Shown: positions 8,128 through 17,289, counted from the first letter of the stretch. The stretch: 64,000 nucleotides of DNA from Brenneria corticis (GCF_003115855.1 NZ_KZ819089.1:22776-86775), one strand, 5' to 3'. The notes: generated by a model from the letters alone, not told the origin. Numbers and translations: made by a program.

Positions 8128-8886
8128 TCAGGCGCCCAGCGTGGCGCCGCCGTCAATAACGATATCCTGCAGCGTGATATGGCCGGCAAGATCGGACGCC
8201 ATAAACAAAATGGCGTCGGCGATATCCTGCGGACGAGCGATTTTCCCCAGCGGAATGCCCAATTTGAACTGGTCGGGAAAACCGTCGATGGTGGATTGCT
8301 CCCCCGCCGTCGACGCCCACATGCCGCGCAGCATGGGGGTGTCCGTCGAGCCCGGCGAGATCAGATTACAGCGCACGCCATACGGCGCCAACTCAAGCCC
8401 CGCGGTCAGACACAGGCTGCGCACCGCCGCCTTGGACGCGCAGTAGGCGGCCATGCCCACGCGGGGAACGTGCGCGGCATTGGACGCCACCGTCACAATG
8501 GCCCCGCCGCGCTGGCGCTGAAACTGCGGGATCGCCGCCTGCAACAGATTGAAGACGCCGCTCGCGTTAACCGCCAGGCAATCCTGCCAGTCCTGCTGAC
8601 TGAGCTTTTCCGTCGCCCCCATACGCAGAATACCGGCGCCGTTGACCAGCACATCCAGCCGCAGGGTTTGCGACAGCAGCGCGCCGCAACGGTCGGCCAC
8701 GGCGGCGGCATCGCGGATATCCAGCAGGCAGGGAGTGAAAGGCAATGCCGTATCCGGGAACGCCAGATCAAACCCCACCACCTCGGCGCCCGCCTCTACG
8801 AAGCGGCACGCCGTTTCATAGCCGATGCCGCGACCGGCGCCGGTTACCCATACCTGTTTACCGCTGAAATCAAAGCGGGCGCTCAT
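8128..8886 (-). CDS. entA: 2,3-dihydro-2,3-dihydroxybenzoate dehydrogenase
   Basis: This 252-residue short-chain dehydrogenase carries out the last step of DHB synthesis, NAD-dependent oxidation of 2,3-dihydro-DHB in the cytoplasm. The nucleotide-binding motif VTGAGRGIGYETA is at residues 13-25, NGAG follows in the middle, and the catalytic YCASK motif is near residue 146. It is the last gene of the entCEBA operon and its ATG overlaps the entB stop codon by four bases, which suggests translational coupling. The length matches EntA/DhbA/CbsA (about 250). Confidence 0.95.
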   Translation of the reverse strand: MSARFDFSGKQVWVTGAGRGIGYETACRFVEAGAEVVGFDLAFPDTALPFTPCLLDIRDAAAVADRCGALLSQTLRLDVLVNGAGILRMGATEKLSQQDWQDCLAVNASGVFNLLQAAIPQFQRQRGGAIVTVASNAAHVPRVGMAAYCASKAAVRSLCLTAGLELAPYGVRCNLISPGSTDTPMLRGMWASTAGEQSTIDGFPDQFKLGIPLGKIARPQDIADAILFMASDLAGHITLQDIVIDGGATLGA

Positions 8887-9761
8887 GCTTCCTCCCGCTG
8901 CGGCTGCGCCAGCAATGTCAGCCAGTGGTTGATGGTCGGACTTTTTACCAGGGCCACGAAATCCACATCGTGGCCCTGCTGACGCCAGCGCGCCGCCAGC
9001 GACATAATGCGCACGGAGTCCAGCCCGTAATCCAGCAGGTTTTCGTCATCGTCCACCTCGCCGCAGTCATCATCCAGAAGCGGCAACAGCTCCGCCCGCA
9101 GACGGGATTTACCGTACCCTTGTGTCGCGGACTTATCCGCTACCAGTTGGTCGGTGGTGACCACCCGCGCGCAGCGTCCTGCGCTATAGCGCAGGGCCAT
9201 CATATGCTCTTCCAGGGAGAAATCGGCCAGCGCGTCCGCCACCATAAAGGGCTTGATATCGCGCATAAAAGCGTCGTTCGCCGTGGTAAGGCAGCCGATA
9301 TGGGCATAAACGCCGCATATAATCAGCTGATCGCGACCGGCGTCGCGCAGCCGTTGTTCCAGGTCGGTGCGCACAAAGGCGCTATAGCGCCATTTCACCA
9401 GCACGGTGTCCGCGTCCTCCGGCGTCAGAGCGTCGGTGATTTCCTGCTGTTCGGGATAGTTATTCAGCCCCGGCCCCCACATATCGTTCAACAACGCCCG
9501 GTCGGCGGCGCTCTGATTATTCGGCTGGGCGGTGTAGAACACCGGAATGCCGCGCTGACGGCAAAAGTTTTTCAGGCGCGCAATATTGTCGATAATCCGG
9601 GCGGTGAGCGGGCTGTTCTCGCCCCAGAAATTGAGAAAATAGCGCTGCATATCATGGATCAGCAACGCCGCCCGCGCCGTTTCCAGCGGCCAGCTCACTT
9701 TGTTGTCGGGCAGCGCCTCCGCCGACGGCAGAGGGTAGCTATTCAGTTTGGGAATACTCAT
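8883..9761 (-). CDS. entB: Isochorismatase with aryl carrier domain
   Basis: This 292-residue bifunctional protein hydrolyses isochorismate to 2,3-dihydro-DHB and carries DHB for the NRPS. The isochorismatase domain (about 1-210) shows LLIHDMQRYF with the catalytic aspartate, LVKWRYSAF with the lysine, and GVYAHIGCL. The aryl carrier domain (about 215-285) has the phosphopantetheine serine in LDYGLDSVRIM. Length and layout match EntB/VibB-type proteins. It overlaps entE upstream and entA downstream by four bases each. Confidence 0.96.
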   Translation of the reverse strand: MSIPKLNSYPLPSAEALPDNKVSWPLETARAALLIHDMQRYFLNFWGENSPLTARIIDNIARLKNFCRQRGIPVFYTAQPNNQSAADRALLNDMWGPGLNNYPEQQEITDALTPEDADTVLVKWRYSAFVRTDLEQRLRDAGRDQLIICGVYAHIGCLTTANDAFMRDIKPFMVADALADFSLEEHMMALRYSAGRCARVVTTDQLVADKSATQGYGKSRLRAELLPLLDDDCGEVDDDENLLDYGLDSVRIMSLAARWRQQGHDVDFVALVKSPTINHWLTLLAQPQREEA

Positions 9762-11383
9762 GGATGACTCTCCTGCGGGATAAGCTGCTGCGCCATCTCG
9801 CGCAAACGCTGTTTATCAACTTTACCCACCGGCGTTTCCGGCAACGCAGGCAGGCTTGCAAAACGATCCGGCAATTTGTAATCGGCGATGCCCTGCTCGC
9901 GCAGATGACGGCGCAGCGCCACGGATTTGATCGCTTCCCGGCAAACGACGAAAGCGCAGCTCTTTTCCCCCATCAGCGGGTCGGGAATCGCCACCAGCGC
10001 GGCGTTAATCACCTGAGGGTGGCGTAAAAGCAGGTTTTCAATCTCCTCGGCGGCAATCTTTTCGCCGCCGCGGTTAATCTGATCTTTCTCCCGCCCCACC
10101 ACCTGCAGGTAGCCGTCCTCGCGCTGGATCACCACATCGCCGGAGCAGTAGAAGCCCTGTTCATCAAATACCTGCCGGTTATGCTGCGGACTGCGGTAAT
10201 AGCCCCGAAAGGTGTAGGGGCCGCGGGTCATCAGGCGCCCGGCCTGTCCGCGCGGCTGGGGGTTGCCTGCGGCATCGGCCACCCAGACTTCGTCATCCGT
10301 GCTGATGGGACGCCCCTGGGTGGTGAAAATACGCTCATCGTCGTCGTCCAGGCGGGTGTAGTTCACCAGCCCTTCCGCCATGCCGAACACCTGCTGGAGC
10401 CGACATCCCAGCTCGGCGGGAATGCGCCGTGCCAGCGCCTCGCTCAGCCGCGCGCCGCCGACCTGTAATAATTCCAGGCTTTGCAGCGCCGTGCGCTGCC
10501 CGGCCAGCGCGACCGCCTCCAACCATAGGCTTACCGCCGGCGGCACCAGCGCCGTAACGTTAATCCGATGCCGTTCAATCAGCGGGAAACAGTGGGTCGC
10601 GCTGGGGTCGCTCGCCATCACCACCGTTCCCCCGGCATAGAACACGCCCAGGGCGCCCGGCGAGCTAAGCGGATAGTTATGGGCGGCCGGCAAGGCGCAC
10701 AGGTAGCGGGTTTGGGCATTGAAACGGCAAATATCCACGCTGGCGCGGATACTGTAATAGTAATCGTTGTGGGTGCGGGGGATCAGTTTCGGCGTGCCGG
10801 TACTGCCGCCGGATAGTTGGAAAAACGCCACCTCGTCCGGCGGCGTCGGCGAGGAAAGATTATCATCCCCGGTTTCCTGCAGCAGATGGAGCAAATCGCG
10901 CTCAGGATCGCCGTCGCCGCGCAGTATAACCTGTTGTAAAGAGGGGTGGTTCTGCTGTAGCGTCTCAATAAACCTATCGTCGTGGAACAGCTCATGGCCG
11001 CGATCGGCGATCAGCAGCGCCGGCGCGATCTGCTGCGCATAGGCGCTCAATTCACTGCGCTGATGGTTGAACAGCGCGTTCACCAGCACCACGCCAATAC
11101 GCAGCAAGGCGAAATAGGTCTGGTAAAATTCGGCGATATTCCCCAACTGCACCAGCGCCGTTTGCCCGCGCCGTACCCCGCGCCGCATCAGCGCGCCCGC
11201 CAGCCGGTTGACGCTGTGGTTTAGCTGGCGATAGCTGAAACGGCGATCGCCGTCGATCAGCGCCAGCGCATCGTTGTCTTTATGGCGGCTGAGAATGTCG
11301 CCCAGCGGCCGGTCGGTCCAATAGCCGCGCTCACGATAGCGCCGTTCCAGTTCAGCGGGCCAGCGGTTGAATTCAATGATCAT
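9758..11383 (-). CDS. entE: 2,3-dihydroxybenzoate-AMP ligase
   Basis: This 541-residue adenylate-forming enzyme activates DHB with ATP and loads it on the EntB aryl carrier. It shows the P-loop-like core LSGGSTGTPKLIPRT, the HNYPLSSPG segment typical of aryl-acid ligases, YRTGD-equivalent YCSGD and the hinge region with NRGGEKI. The frame runs 25 codons further upstream, inside entC, but homology and the ATG overlapping the entC stop codon by four bases fix the start at 11383. It is the second gene of entCEBA. Confidence 0.96.
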   Translation of the reverse strand: MIIEFNRWPAELERRYRERGYWTDRPLGDILSRHKDNDALALIDGDRRFSYRQLNHSVNRLAGALMRRGVRRGQTALVQLGNIAEFYQTYFALLRIGVVLVNALFNHQRSELSAYAQQIAPALLIADRGHELFHDDRFIETLQQNHPSLQQVILRGDGDPERDLLHLLQETGDDNLSSPTPPDEVAFFQLSGGSTGTPKLIPRTHNDYYYSIRASVDICRFNAQTRYLCALPAAHNYPLSSPGALGVFYAGGTVVMASDPSATHCFPLIERHRINVTALVPPAVSLWLEAVALAGQRTALQSLELLQVGGARLSEALARRIPAELGCRLQQVFGMAEGLVNYTRLDDDDERIFTTQGRPISTDDEVWVADAAGNPQPRGQAGRLMTRGPYTFRGYYRSPQHNRQVFDEQGFYCSGDVVIQREDGYLQVVGREKDQINRGGEKIAAEEIENLLLRHPQVINAALVAIPDPLMGEKSCAFVVCREAIKSVALRRHLREQGIADYKLPDRFASLPALPETPVGKVDKQRLREMAQQLIPQESHP

Positions 11384-12579
11384 GCGACGCACTCCCGATC
11401 GTTGGTTATCCCAAAGGCGTTGAGCATGGTGCTCAGCTTCACGCCGGTTTCGTTCCATTCGGAAACCGGCTGCGAATCCGGCACGATGCCGGCGCCGGCA
11501 AACAGCGTCACCCGGTTGTCACGCACTTCGCCGCAGCGGATGGTAACCACCCATTCGCCGTTGCCCTGCGCATCGCACCAGCCGACGATGCCGCCGAACA
11601 GCCCGCGGTCGAAGGGTTCCAGGGCGGCGATTAGGGAACGCGCCGCGTCGGTCGGATAACCGCACAGAGCCGGCGTGGGATGGAGCAAACTGGCCAGTGA
11701 CAAAGCGTTGTCGGTTTCATTAGCCGTTTCGCCGCTGATGGCGGTCGCCAAATGCCACAGCGTGGCGGTGGAGAGCAGTTGCGGCGTATCGGGTATATGC
11801 AGTTGGCGACAGCGTGAGGTCAACACTCGGCGCATCTCGTTAATCACCACCTGATGCTCATAACCATCCTTCACCGAATCCAGCAATCGTTGCCCCGCGT
11901 TCCGATCCGCCTGCGGGTCAGCGGCCCGCGCGGCCGATCCCGCCAGCGGCGTAGAGTGTAGATGACGCCCCGACTTACGCAACAATAATTCAGGGCTGGC
12001 GCCCAGCAACGCGCCATCGTCAAGAGGGACATAAAAATGGTAGGCATCGGGTTCTCTGGCCAGCATACGCGCCACCAGCGCCCGATGGTCGACCGGCGCG
12101 CTGAGTTCAATATCCAGCAGCCGCGAGAGCACGACCTTGGCGATGTTCCCCTCCCGCGTCGCATTCACGGCCTGACTCACCAAATCGACAAAAACCTCCC
12201 GGTTTGGTCGAGGCGCGGCGGTGACGATATCCGGTAATGAAGGACAATCGTTGAGTAAGGGCATGGTTAAATCGGATCGATGGAACCAGTGGCTTTGCCG
12301 GGGAATAAACAGCGACGACGGACGGGTGGCGTCAAAAGGGATCGCGCCGACCAGCACAGGTTCGGCAATACCCTCCTCCCTGGCGTGCGCAAACGCCTGT
12401 TGCAGGGTTCGCTGAAATTCGCCTTCGGCATCAAAACCATCGCTGGCTGGCGTTGCCAGCGACATAAAACGCCCCTGTGTATACAGGCTACGAAAGGGCG
12501 AACTGAAAAAAAATCCTGAGTCCGGCCTCCAACCATTTTTCTCTTCCTGCGTGATATTGTCCCTAATCAAACGGTACAC
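11380..12579 (-). CDS. entC: Isochorismate synthase
   Basis: This enzyme (399 residues) converts chorismate to isochorismate, the first step to DHB. The chorismate-binding domain has the catalytic lysine in KVVLSRL, the glutamate in GASPELLL, and the conserved ALCGYPTDAAR and FGGIVGW blocks. The start is read as the GTG at 12579, because AGGAGG lies exactly six bases before it, whereas the in-frame TTG two codons earlier touches the ribosome site. It is the promoter-proximal gene of entCEBA and faces a double Fur operator. A second isochorismate synthase lies at 41909-43036. Confidence 0.95.
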   Translation of the reverse strand: MYRLIRDNITQEEKNGWRPDSGFFFSSPFRSLYTQGRFMSLATPASDGFDAEGEFQRTLQQAFAHAREEGIAEPVLVGAIPFDATRPSSLFIPRQSHWFHRSDLTMPLLNDCPSLPDIVTAAPRPNREVFVDLVSQAVNATREGNIAKVVLSRLLDIELSAPVDHRALVARMLAREPDAYHFYVPLDDGALLGASPELLLRKSGRHLHSTPLAGSAARAADPQADRNAGQRLLDSVKDGYEHQVVINEMRRVLTSRCRQLHIPDTPQLLSTATLWHLATAISGETANETDNALSLASLLHPTPALCGYPTDAARSLIAALEPFDRGLFGGIVGWCDAQGNGEWVVTIRCGEVRDNRVTLFAGAGIVPDSQPVSEWNETGVKLSTMLNAFGITNDRECVA

Positions 12580-12599
12580 TCGCAACCTCCTGTATCATT

Positions 12600-12630
12600 C
12601 ATAATGATAACGATTATGATAACTATTATC
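12600..12630. promoter_or_regulatory. Overlapping Fur boxes, entC / fepB divergent promoter
   Basis: Two 19-base windows, 12600-12618 and 12612-12630, match the Fur consensus GATAATGATAATCATTATC at 15 and 16 positions. Offset overlapping boxes are typical of strongly iron-regulated promoters. The site lies between the divergent entCEBA operon and fepB and probably represses both when iron is plentiful. Confidence 0.88.
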
Positions 12631-12736
12631 ATTAATGGATTTGGGTAACAACTTAAGGCGATGCTTAAGCATTGTCAATATGGGAAAATAAGCTTCACTC
12701 CCCCAATTGACGTCCAAGAGACAAGAGGTTTAGGTA

Positions 12737-13753
12737 ATGAGAGCGGAATTTTACTTCTCGAGATGGCGCCGTGTGTTGCTGCCGCTGTTGGCGTTAGCGC
12801 TACTGAGCGCATGCGACGAAAAAACCACGGCCAGCGAGGCGGCAGAGCCGGATAATGCGGCGGTCAGCGGATGGCCGCGGCAGATTGAAACCCTTGACGG
12901 CACCCTCACTATCAAAGCCCCTCCGCAGCGCGTCGTCTCCACCAGCGTCACCGTTACCGGAACCCTGTTGGCGATCGATGCGCCGGTGATCGCCAGTTCC
13001 GCCACCAGCCCGGGCTCCCGTATTTCTGACAGTCAGGGATTCCTGCGCCAATGGGGTAATATCGCCCTTGAACGCAAGGTAAAAAAAATCTATGAAACCA
13101 AGCCCAATGCCGAAGCTATCGCCAACGAAGCGCCGGACCTGATCGTGGTCGCCGCCACGGGCGGCGACTCCGCCCTGGCGCTGCGTCAACAGCTTAGCGA
13201 TATCGCGCCGGTTCTGGTGATCAATTACGATGATAAAAGCTGGCAGGACCTGGCCCTTCAGTTGGGCTACGCTACCGGACGCGAGGAGCGGGCTCAGGAG
13301 GTGATCGCGCAATTCAACAGCCGGCTGAACGCCGTGAAGCAACATTTGCGTTTACCTCCGCAGCCCGTCAGCGCCTTTGTCTGGCGGGAAGATGGCAAGG
13401 GCGCCAATTTATGGACCACCGACTCCGCACAGGGCCAGTTGCTTAAACAGTTGGGTTTCGAGCTCGCCATAGTGCCGGATTCAGTGAAAGGTAATTACAG
13501 CATGGGCAAGCGTAAGGATCTGGTGCAATTATCAGGCGAAAAGATGGCCGACGGGCTGAACGGTAATACCTATCTGCTATTTTCCACTGATGGGGAGAGC
13601 GTCGAGCAACTGCTCGCCAATCCTTTTGTTGCCCATTTGCCGGCGGTCAGGGACCGGCAGGTTTACGCCATGGGCAACGATACCTTTCGCCTGGACTACT
13701 ATAGCGCCAGCAATATGTTAGATCGGCTGGAAAACGACTTCGGCGGGCATTAA
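12737..13753 (+). CDS. fepB: Ferric siderophore binding protein FepB, predicted lipoprotein
   Basis: This 338-residue protein is a clear FepB homologue: it shares VVSTSVTVTGTLLAIDAPVI, DQGFLRQW-like and FRLDYYSA segments with E. coli FepB. It should bind the ferric catechol siderophore in the periplasm and hand it to FepDG. The N-terminus RRVLLPLLALALLSAC is a lipobox with cysteine at residue 26, followed by Asp, the Lol-avoidance residue that keeps lipoproteins in the inner membrane. E. coli FepB is a soluble protein with an ordinary signal peptide. A Fur-controlled promoter lies upstream. Its stop codon overlaps that of the convergent entS. Confidence 0.94.
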   Translation: MRAEFYFSRWRRVLLPLLALALLSACDEKTTASEAAEPDNAAVSGWPRQIETLDGTLTIKAPPQRVVSTSVTVTGTLLAIDAPVIASSATSPGSRISDSQGFLRQWGNIALERKVKKIYETKPNAEAIANEAPDLIVVAATGGDSALALRQQLSDIAPVLVINYDDKSWQDLALQLGYATGREERAQEVIAQFNSRLNAVKQHLRLPPQPVSAFVWREDGKGANLWTTDSAQGQLLKQLGFELAIVPDSVKGNYSMGKRKDLVQLSGEKMADGLNGNTYLLFSTDGESVEQLLANPFVAHLPAVRDRQVYAMGNDTFRLDYYSASNMLDRLENDFGGH

Positions 13754-15006
13754 TTTCCCGCCGATGACACCGGCTGCGCCGGGGGGTGGTTTTCAAGCCG
13801 GCGCAGCGGCGCCGACAGTGCGGCCAGCACCACGCACGCCAGGGCGGCGGCGAGGCCGAACAACAGGCCGGAGGTTTGCGGCAGCAGTTGTGTTCCCATG
13901 GTACCCAACAGCAGAGCGCCAAAAGCATCCCCCGTTACCGCCTGCGCCGTCCACAGGCCATTGACGCGCCCCAACAAGGCATTTGGCGTCAGACTCTGCA
14001 CCAGCGTAAACTGCAACAACGCATTGATGGCGCTGAGATAGCCATAAATCGCCAGGCAGCACAGCGACAAGACAAAATAGGGCATCAGGCTGAACAGACT
14101 GAGAACTAAAAATCCCGCCACCGCCGTAAAGATCATCAATCTACCGGGACGGGGGGTTTGGGCCACCCGCCCGCTGGTAAAAGCGCCCAGCGCCGCACCC
14201 AGCGGTATCGCCGAATACATCAGCCCCAGATGCCATGCGTCAATCCGCCAACCAAGCGCCAGAGCGGGAAACAACACCCGGACGGCGCTGGTCAGGCTGA
14301 CCAGCGTGCCCATCAGCACGATTGCGCCGATAACCCGATTTTGTTTTAAAAAAACCATCCCCGCCAGCAACGCACGGCCGGGATGCTCCCTTGGCTGCGA
14401 CGGCGGCGGCATTGAAGGCAAACGTATCAGCGGAATCAGCGTTATCCAGGTTCCGAGCGCGGCCAGGGCGTAGTTCCAGCCCACGTCGCCCCAGGCGATA
14501 ACAATACCGCCGATGGCGGGAGACACCACAGCGCCGAAGCGTACCGTCAGCATGCTGATGGCCCCCGCCGCGCCGAGGTTTTCCCGCCCGACCAGCGCCG
14601 GGGTCGCGGCCATCAATGCCGTCATGCCCACCGCGCCGAAAAAACCGTCCCATATTGCAAGCAGCCACAGCAGGGTCAACGAAGGTTCCGCGGCCAATGT
14701 ATTAAGGTACAAGCCGGCAAATCCGGCGCCGCAGGTGGCGCGCGCAAACAGAATCAACCGCTGGCGGTTGTAGCGATCCGCCATTACCCCCCCCAGCAAC
14801 AGGCCGATAAACATACCGCCGCTGGCCAGAATGACCGCGACGCCGACCTGGAAAGTCGAGCCGGTCATCTGCTGGATCTGCACCGGCACCGCCACGGTCA
14901 GCATGCCCAACGACAGAACAGAGATAAAACGCGCGCAAAACAGCGCTCGAAAATCACGATTATCTCTTAGCAAACTGAAATTGAGTAAAATGGAGGGTCT
15001 ATCCAT
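13750..15006 (-). CDS. entS: Siderophore exporter EntS (MFS)
   Basis: This 418-residue major facilitator protein closely matches E. coli EntS, the inner-membrane exporter of enterobactin: RFISVLSLGMLTVAVPVQIQ in the first membrane segment, GGVMADRYNRQRLI as the MFS loop motif, and INALLQFTLVQSLTPNALLG. About twelve membrane segments are expected. The frame is open upstream for 34 codons, but AGGAAA before the ATG at 15006 and homology place the start there. It is divergent from fepDG with a Fur operator between them. Confidence 0.94.
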   Translation of the reverse strand: MDRPSILLNFSLLRDNRDFRALFCARFISVLSLGMLTVAVPVQIQQMTGSTFQVGVAVILASGGMFIGLLLGGVMADRYNRQRLILFARATCGAGFAGLYLNTLAAEPSLTLLWLLAIWDGFFGAVGMTALMAATPALVGRENLGAAGAISMLTVRFGAVVSPAIGGIVIAWGDVGWNYALAALGTWITLIPLIRLPSMPPPSQPREHPGRALLAGMVFLKQNRVIGAIVLMGTLVSLTSAVRVLFPALALGWRIDAWHLGLMYSAIPLGAALGAFTSGRVAQTPRPGRLMIFTAVAGFLVLSLFSLMPYFVLSLCCLAIYGYLSAINALLQFTLVQSLTPNALLGRVNGLWTAQAVTGDAFGALLLGTMGTQLLPQTSGLLFGLAAALACVVLAALSAPLRRLENHPPAQPVSSAGN

Positions 15007-15113
15007 GGCATTTTCCTGGCAGTGGTAATTTCCGATTAAGTCGATAAAATTGCCGTCATCGACGCCGGCGTTTTGTTCCCGATAAAGGCATGTTATTATA
15101 ATAAACATTAAAT

Positions 15114-15138
15114 TATAATGATAATTGTAATCATTTTC
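15114..15138. promoter_or_regulatory. Fur box, entS / fepDG divergent promoter
   Basis: The windows 15114-15132 and 15120-15138 match the 19-base Fur consensus at 15 and 16 positions, offset by 6 bases. The operator ends just before the annotated fepD ATG, so either transcription starts elsewhere or the true fepD start is the ATG at 15171. Confidence 0.8.
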
Positions 15139-15140
15139 AT

Positions 15141-16205
15141 ATGCATTCGGACAAAACCCATCTCACGCCGATGAATGACGCCAGCCTGCTGCGCGCGCCA
15201 TTCAAGGGAAAAATAACCGGCTATCCGCTGTACGGTTTGCTGATCGTCAGTCTGCTATTGATGCTGTGCAGTCTGCTCAGTTTATTCGTCGGCGCCAAAC
15301 ATATTCCCTTTACCAACGTCATCAACATATTCAGCGGCGATCATACCCATCCCGACAGCATCATTATCCTCGAAGCCCGCTTGCCGCGCATGCTGGCCGG
15401 ATTACTGGCCGGCGCCGCGCTCGGCGTATCCGGGGCGCTTATCCAGGCGCTCACCCGCAATCCGCTGGCCGATCCGGGTATTTTAGGCATCAATGCCGGC
15501 GCCAGTTTCGCGGTGGTGATCGGTATCGCTTTTTTTGGCGCAACGCTGCCCGAACAGTATCTGTGGTTCGCATTCGGCGGCGCGCTATTATCCAGCCTGG
15601 GAGTATGGCTGATCGCTTTCCAGGCTCGGGGCAAATCCAGCCCCGTCCGTTTAACGCTGGCCGGGGTGGCGCTCGGCGCCGTGCTGGCGGGCATGACCTC
15701 CGGTATCTCGCTAATGGATCCGCAGGTTTACGATCAGGCCCGTTTCTGGGAAGCCGGCACGCTGGATATCCGCAGCATGCACGTTATAAAAGTGATCGCC
15801 ATACCGGTGTTGGCGGGATTGGCGTTGGCTTTATTACTGGCTCGCTCCCTTAATGTCCTGGACATGGGGGATGATATGGCGCAGGCGTTAGGCACGCGGA
15901 CGAAAGTGGTGCAGATGCTGGGCCTGATCGCCATCACGCTATTATGCGGTTCGGCCACCGCCGCCGTGGGGCCCATCGCGTTTATCGGCCTGATGGTGCC
16001 CCATATCGCCCGTCGATTGGTCGGCCCGGATCAGCGGCAGATACTGCCCTGGGTCATGATTCTGACTCCGGGGCTGCTGTTGATTTCCGATATGGTGGGC
16101 CGCGTTATCGTGCCCGGCGAATTACGCGTATCCATTGTTACCGCCTTTATCGGCTCTCCGGTACTGATTGCCCTGGTGCGCCGACACGGGGGGAAAAGTG
16201 GATGA
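15141..16205 (+). CDS. fepD: Ferric siderophore ABC permease FepD
   Basis: This FecCD-family permease (354 residues, about ten membrane segments) forms with FepG the inner-membrane channel for the ferric siderophore. Family motifs are LEARLPRMLAGLLAGAALGVSGALIQALTRNPLADPG and the C-terminal GPIAFIGLMVPHIAR, followed by the ELRVSIVTAFIGSPVLIAL end. The first ATG lies directly after the Fur box; the ATG at 15171 (residue 11) is a possible alternative start. The stop codon overlaps the fepG ATG. Confidence 0.93.
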   Translation: MHSDKTHLTPMNDASLLRAPFKGKITGYPLYGLLIVSLLLMLCSLLSLFVGAKHIPFTNVINIFSGDHTHPDSIIILEARLPRMLAGLLAGAALGVSGALIQALTRNPLADPGILGINAGASFAVVIGIAFFGATLPEQYLWFAFGGALLSSLGVWLIAFQARGKSSPVRLTLAGVALGAVLAGMTSGISLMDPQVYDQARFWEAGTLDIRSMHVIKVIAIPVLAGLALALLLARSLNVLDMGDDMAQALGTRTKVVQMLGLIAITLLCGSATAAVGPIAFIGLMVPHIARRLVGPDQRQILPWVMILTPGLLLISDMVGRVIVPGELRVSIVTAFIGSPVLIALVRRHGGKSG

Positions 16206-17206
16206 TGATGCAGCTCGGATTGACGCAAGGCGCCCTGCGTCGACGCGGGTATTGCGGCGTAATGGTCATCCTGTGCCTGACGCTGGCGATACTCGCGCTG
16301 GTTTCAGGCACCATGCAGCTCAGCGTGGCGCAGGTACTGCGGGCGCTGTGGGGGGAAGGTCCCGCAGGGATTGTCACCATTGTGGTCCAGTGGCGTTTGC
16401 CGCGAGTGGTGATGGCGCTGATCCTCGGCGCATCGCTCGGCGTCAGCGGCGCCATCTTTCAGTCCTTACTGCGTAACTCCCTCGGCAGTCCGGACATCAT
16501 TGGTTTCAACACCGGAGCGTATACCGGGGCGTTGATGTCGATTATCCTGTTTAACGGCGGTGAGTTCAGCACCGCCGTCGGCGCCCTGGCGGGAGGCATC
16601 CTCTCCTCGGCGCTGGTCTGGCTGTTGACCTGGCGGCAGGGTATTCAGGGCTTTCGTCTTATTATCATCGGGATAGCCGTCAGCGCGTTGCTCTACTCGG
16701 TCAATACCTGGCTTATTATCTCGGCGTCTCTGGAGTCGGCCATGTCCGCCGCGCTTTGGGGCGCTGGCTCGCTTAACGGCATTACCTGGAGCAAAGGGTT
16801 TCCCTCACTGCTGTTTATCGCCACCGCCTTTACCCTGTCGTTATTGCTGACACGGCGTATGACGCTGATGGAAATGGGAGATGATACCGCCCGGGCGCTG
16901 GGTGTGCCGGTGGAGATATCGCGGCTGTTGCTGATGGTCATCGGCGTCGCGCTGACGGCGGCGGTAACGGCCGCCGCCGGTCCCATATCCTTTATATCCC
17001 TGTGCGCTCCGCAGATCGCCCGTCGTTTAAGCGGAGCGGATATCCCCTCCTTGCCGGCGGCCGCATTGACCGGCGCCTTTTTATTACTGGCGGCCGACTT
17101 TCTGGCGCAACGCCTGTTCGCGCCGAATCAGCTACCGGTCGGCGTCGTGACCGTTTGTATTGGCGGCATCTATCTGTTGGTCCTGCTGACGAGAGAATCC
17201 CGCTAA
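16202..17206 (+). CDS. fepG: Ferric siderophore ABC permease FepG
   Basis: The second FecCD-family permease (334 residues) has WRLPRVVMALILGASLGVSGAIFQSLLRN near residue 70 and GPISFISLCAPQIARR near the C-terminus, as expected for FepG. Three consecutive ATG codons (16202, 16205, 16208) make the exact start uncertain; the first overlaps the fepD stop in an ATGA arrangement. It pairs with FepD, with FepC (28621-29433) supplying the ATPase from a separate transcript. It converges on the NRPS gene across a long perfect palindrome. Confidence 0.93.
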   Translation: MMMQLGLTQGALRRRGYCGVMVILCLTLAILALVSGTMQLSVAQVLRALWGEGPAGIVTIVVQWRLPRVVMALILGASLGVSGAIFQSLLRNSLGSPDIIGFNTGAYTGALMSIILFNGGEFSTAVGALAGGILSSALVWLLTWRQGIQGFRLIIIGIAVSALLYSVNTWLIISASLESAMSAALWGAGSLNGITWSKGFPSLLFIATAFTLSLLLTRRMTLMEMGDDTARALGVPVEISRLLLMVIGVALTAAVTAAAGPISFISLCAPQIARRLSGADIPSLPAAALTGAFLLLAADFLAQRLFAPNQLPVGVVTVCIGGIYLLVLLTRESR

Positions 17207-17245
17207 CAGCATCATGCGGGCTCGTCCCGGCGGATAAACCGCCTG

Positions 17246-17279
17246 CGTCGGGGGGCGATCCCGGGATCGCCCCCCGACG
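17246..17279. terminator. 34-base perfect palindrome between fepG and the NRPS gene
   Basis: The two 17-base halves (17246-17262 and 17263-17279) are exact reverse complements, very rich in G and C, with no loop. It lies in the 83-base gap between two convergent genes, and so it would form the same hairpin in both transcripts. No T run follows, so it is a likely bidirectional terminator or mRNA end-protecting structure, not a classical intrinsic terminator. Confidence 0.6.
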
Positions 17280-17289
17280 GCCAGGCAAT

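Noticed and set aside
8092..9767. Long plus-strand frames opposite entA and entB
   Set aside because: They lie antisense to clear entA and entB genes, and their composition (rich in Arg, Gln and His) is typical of shadow frames.
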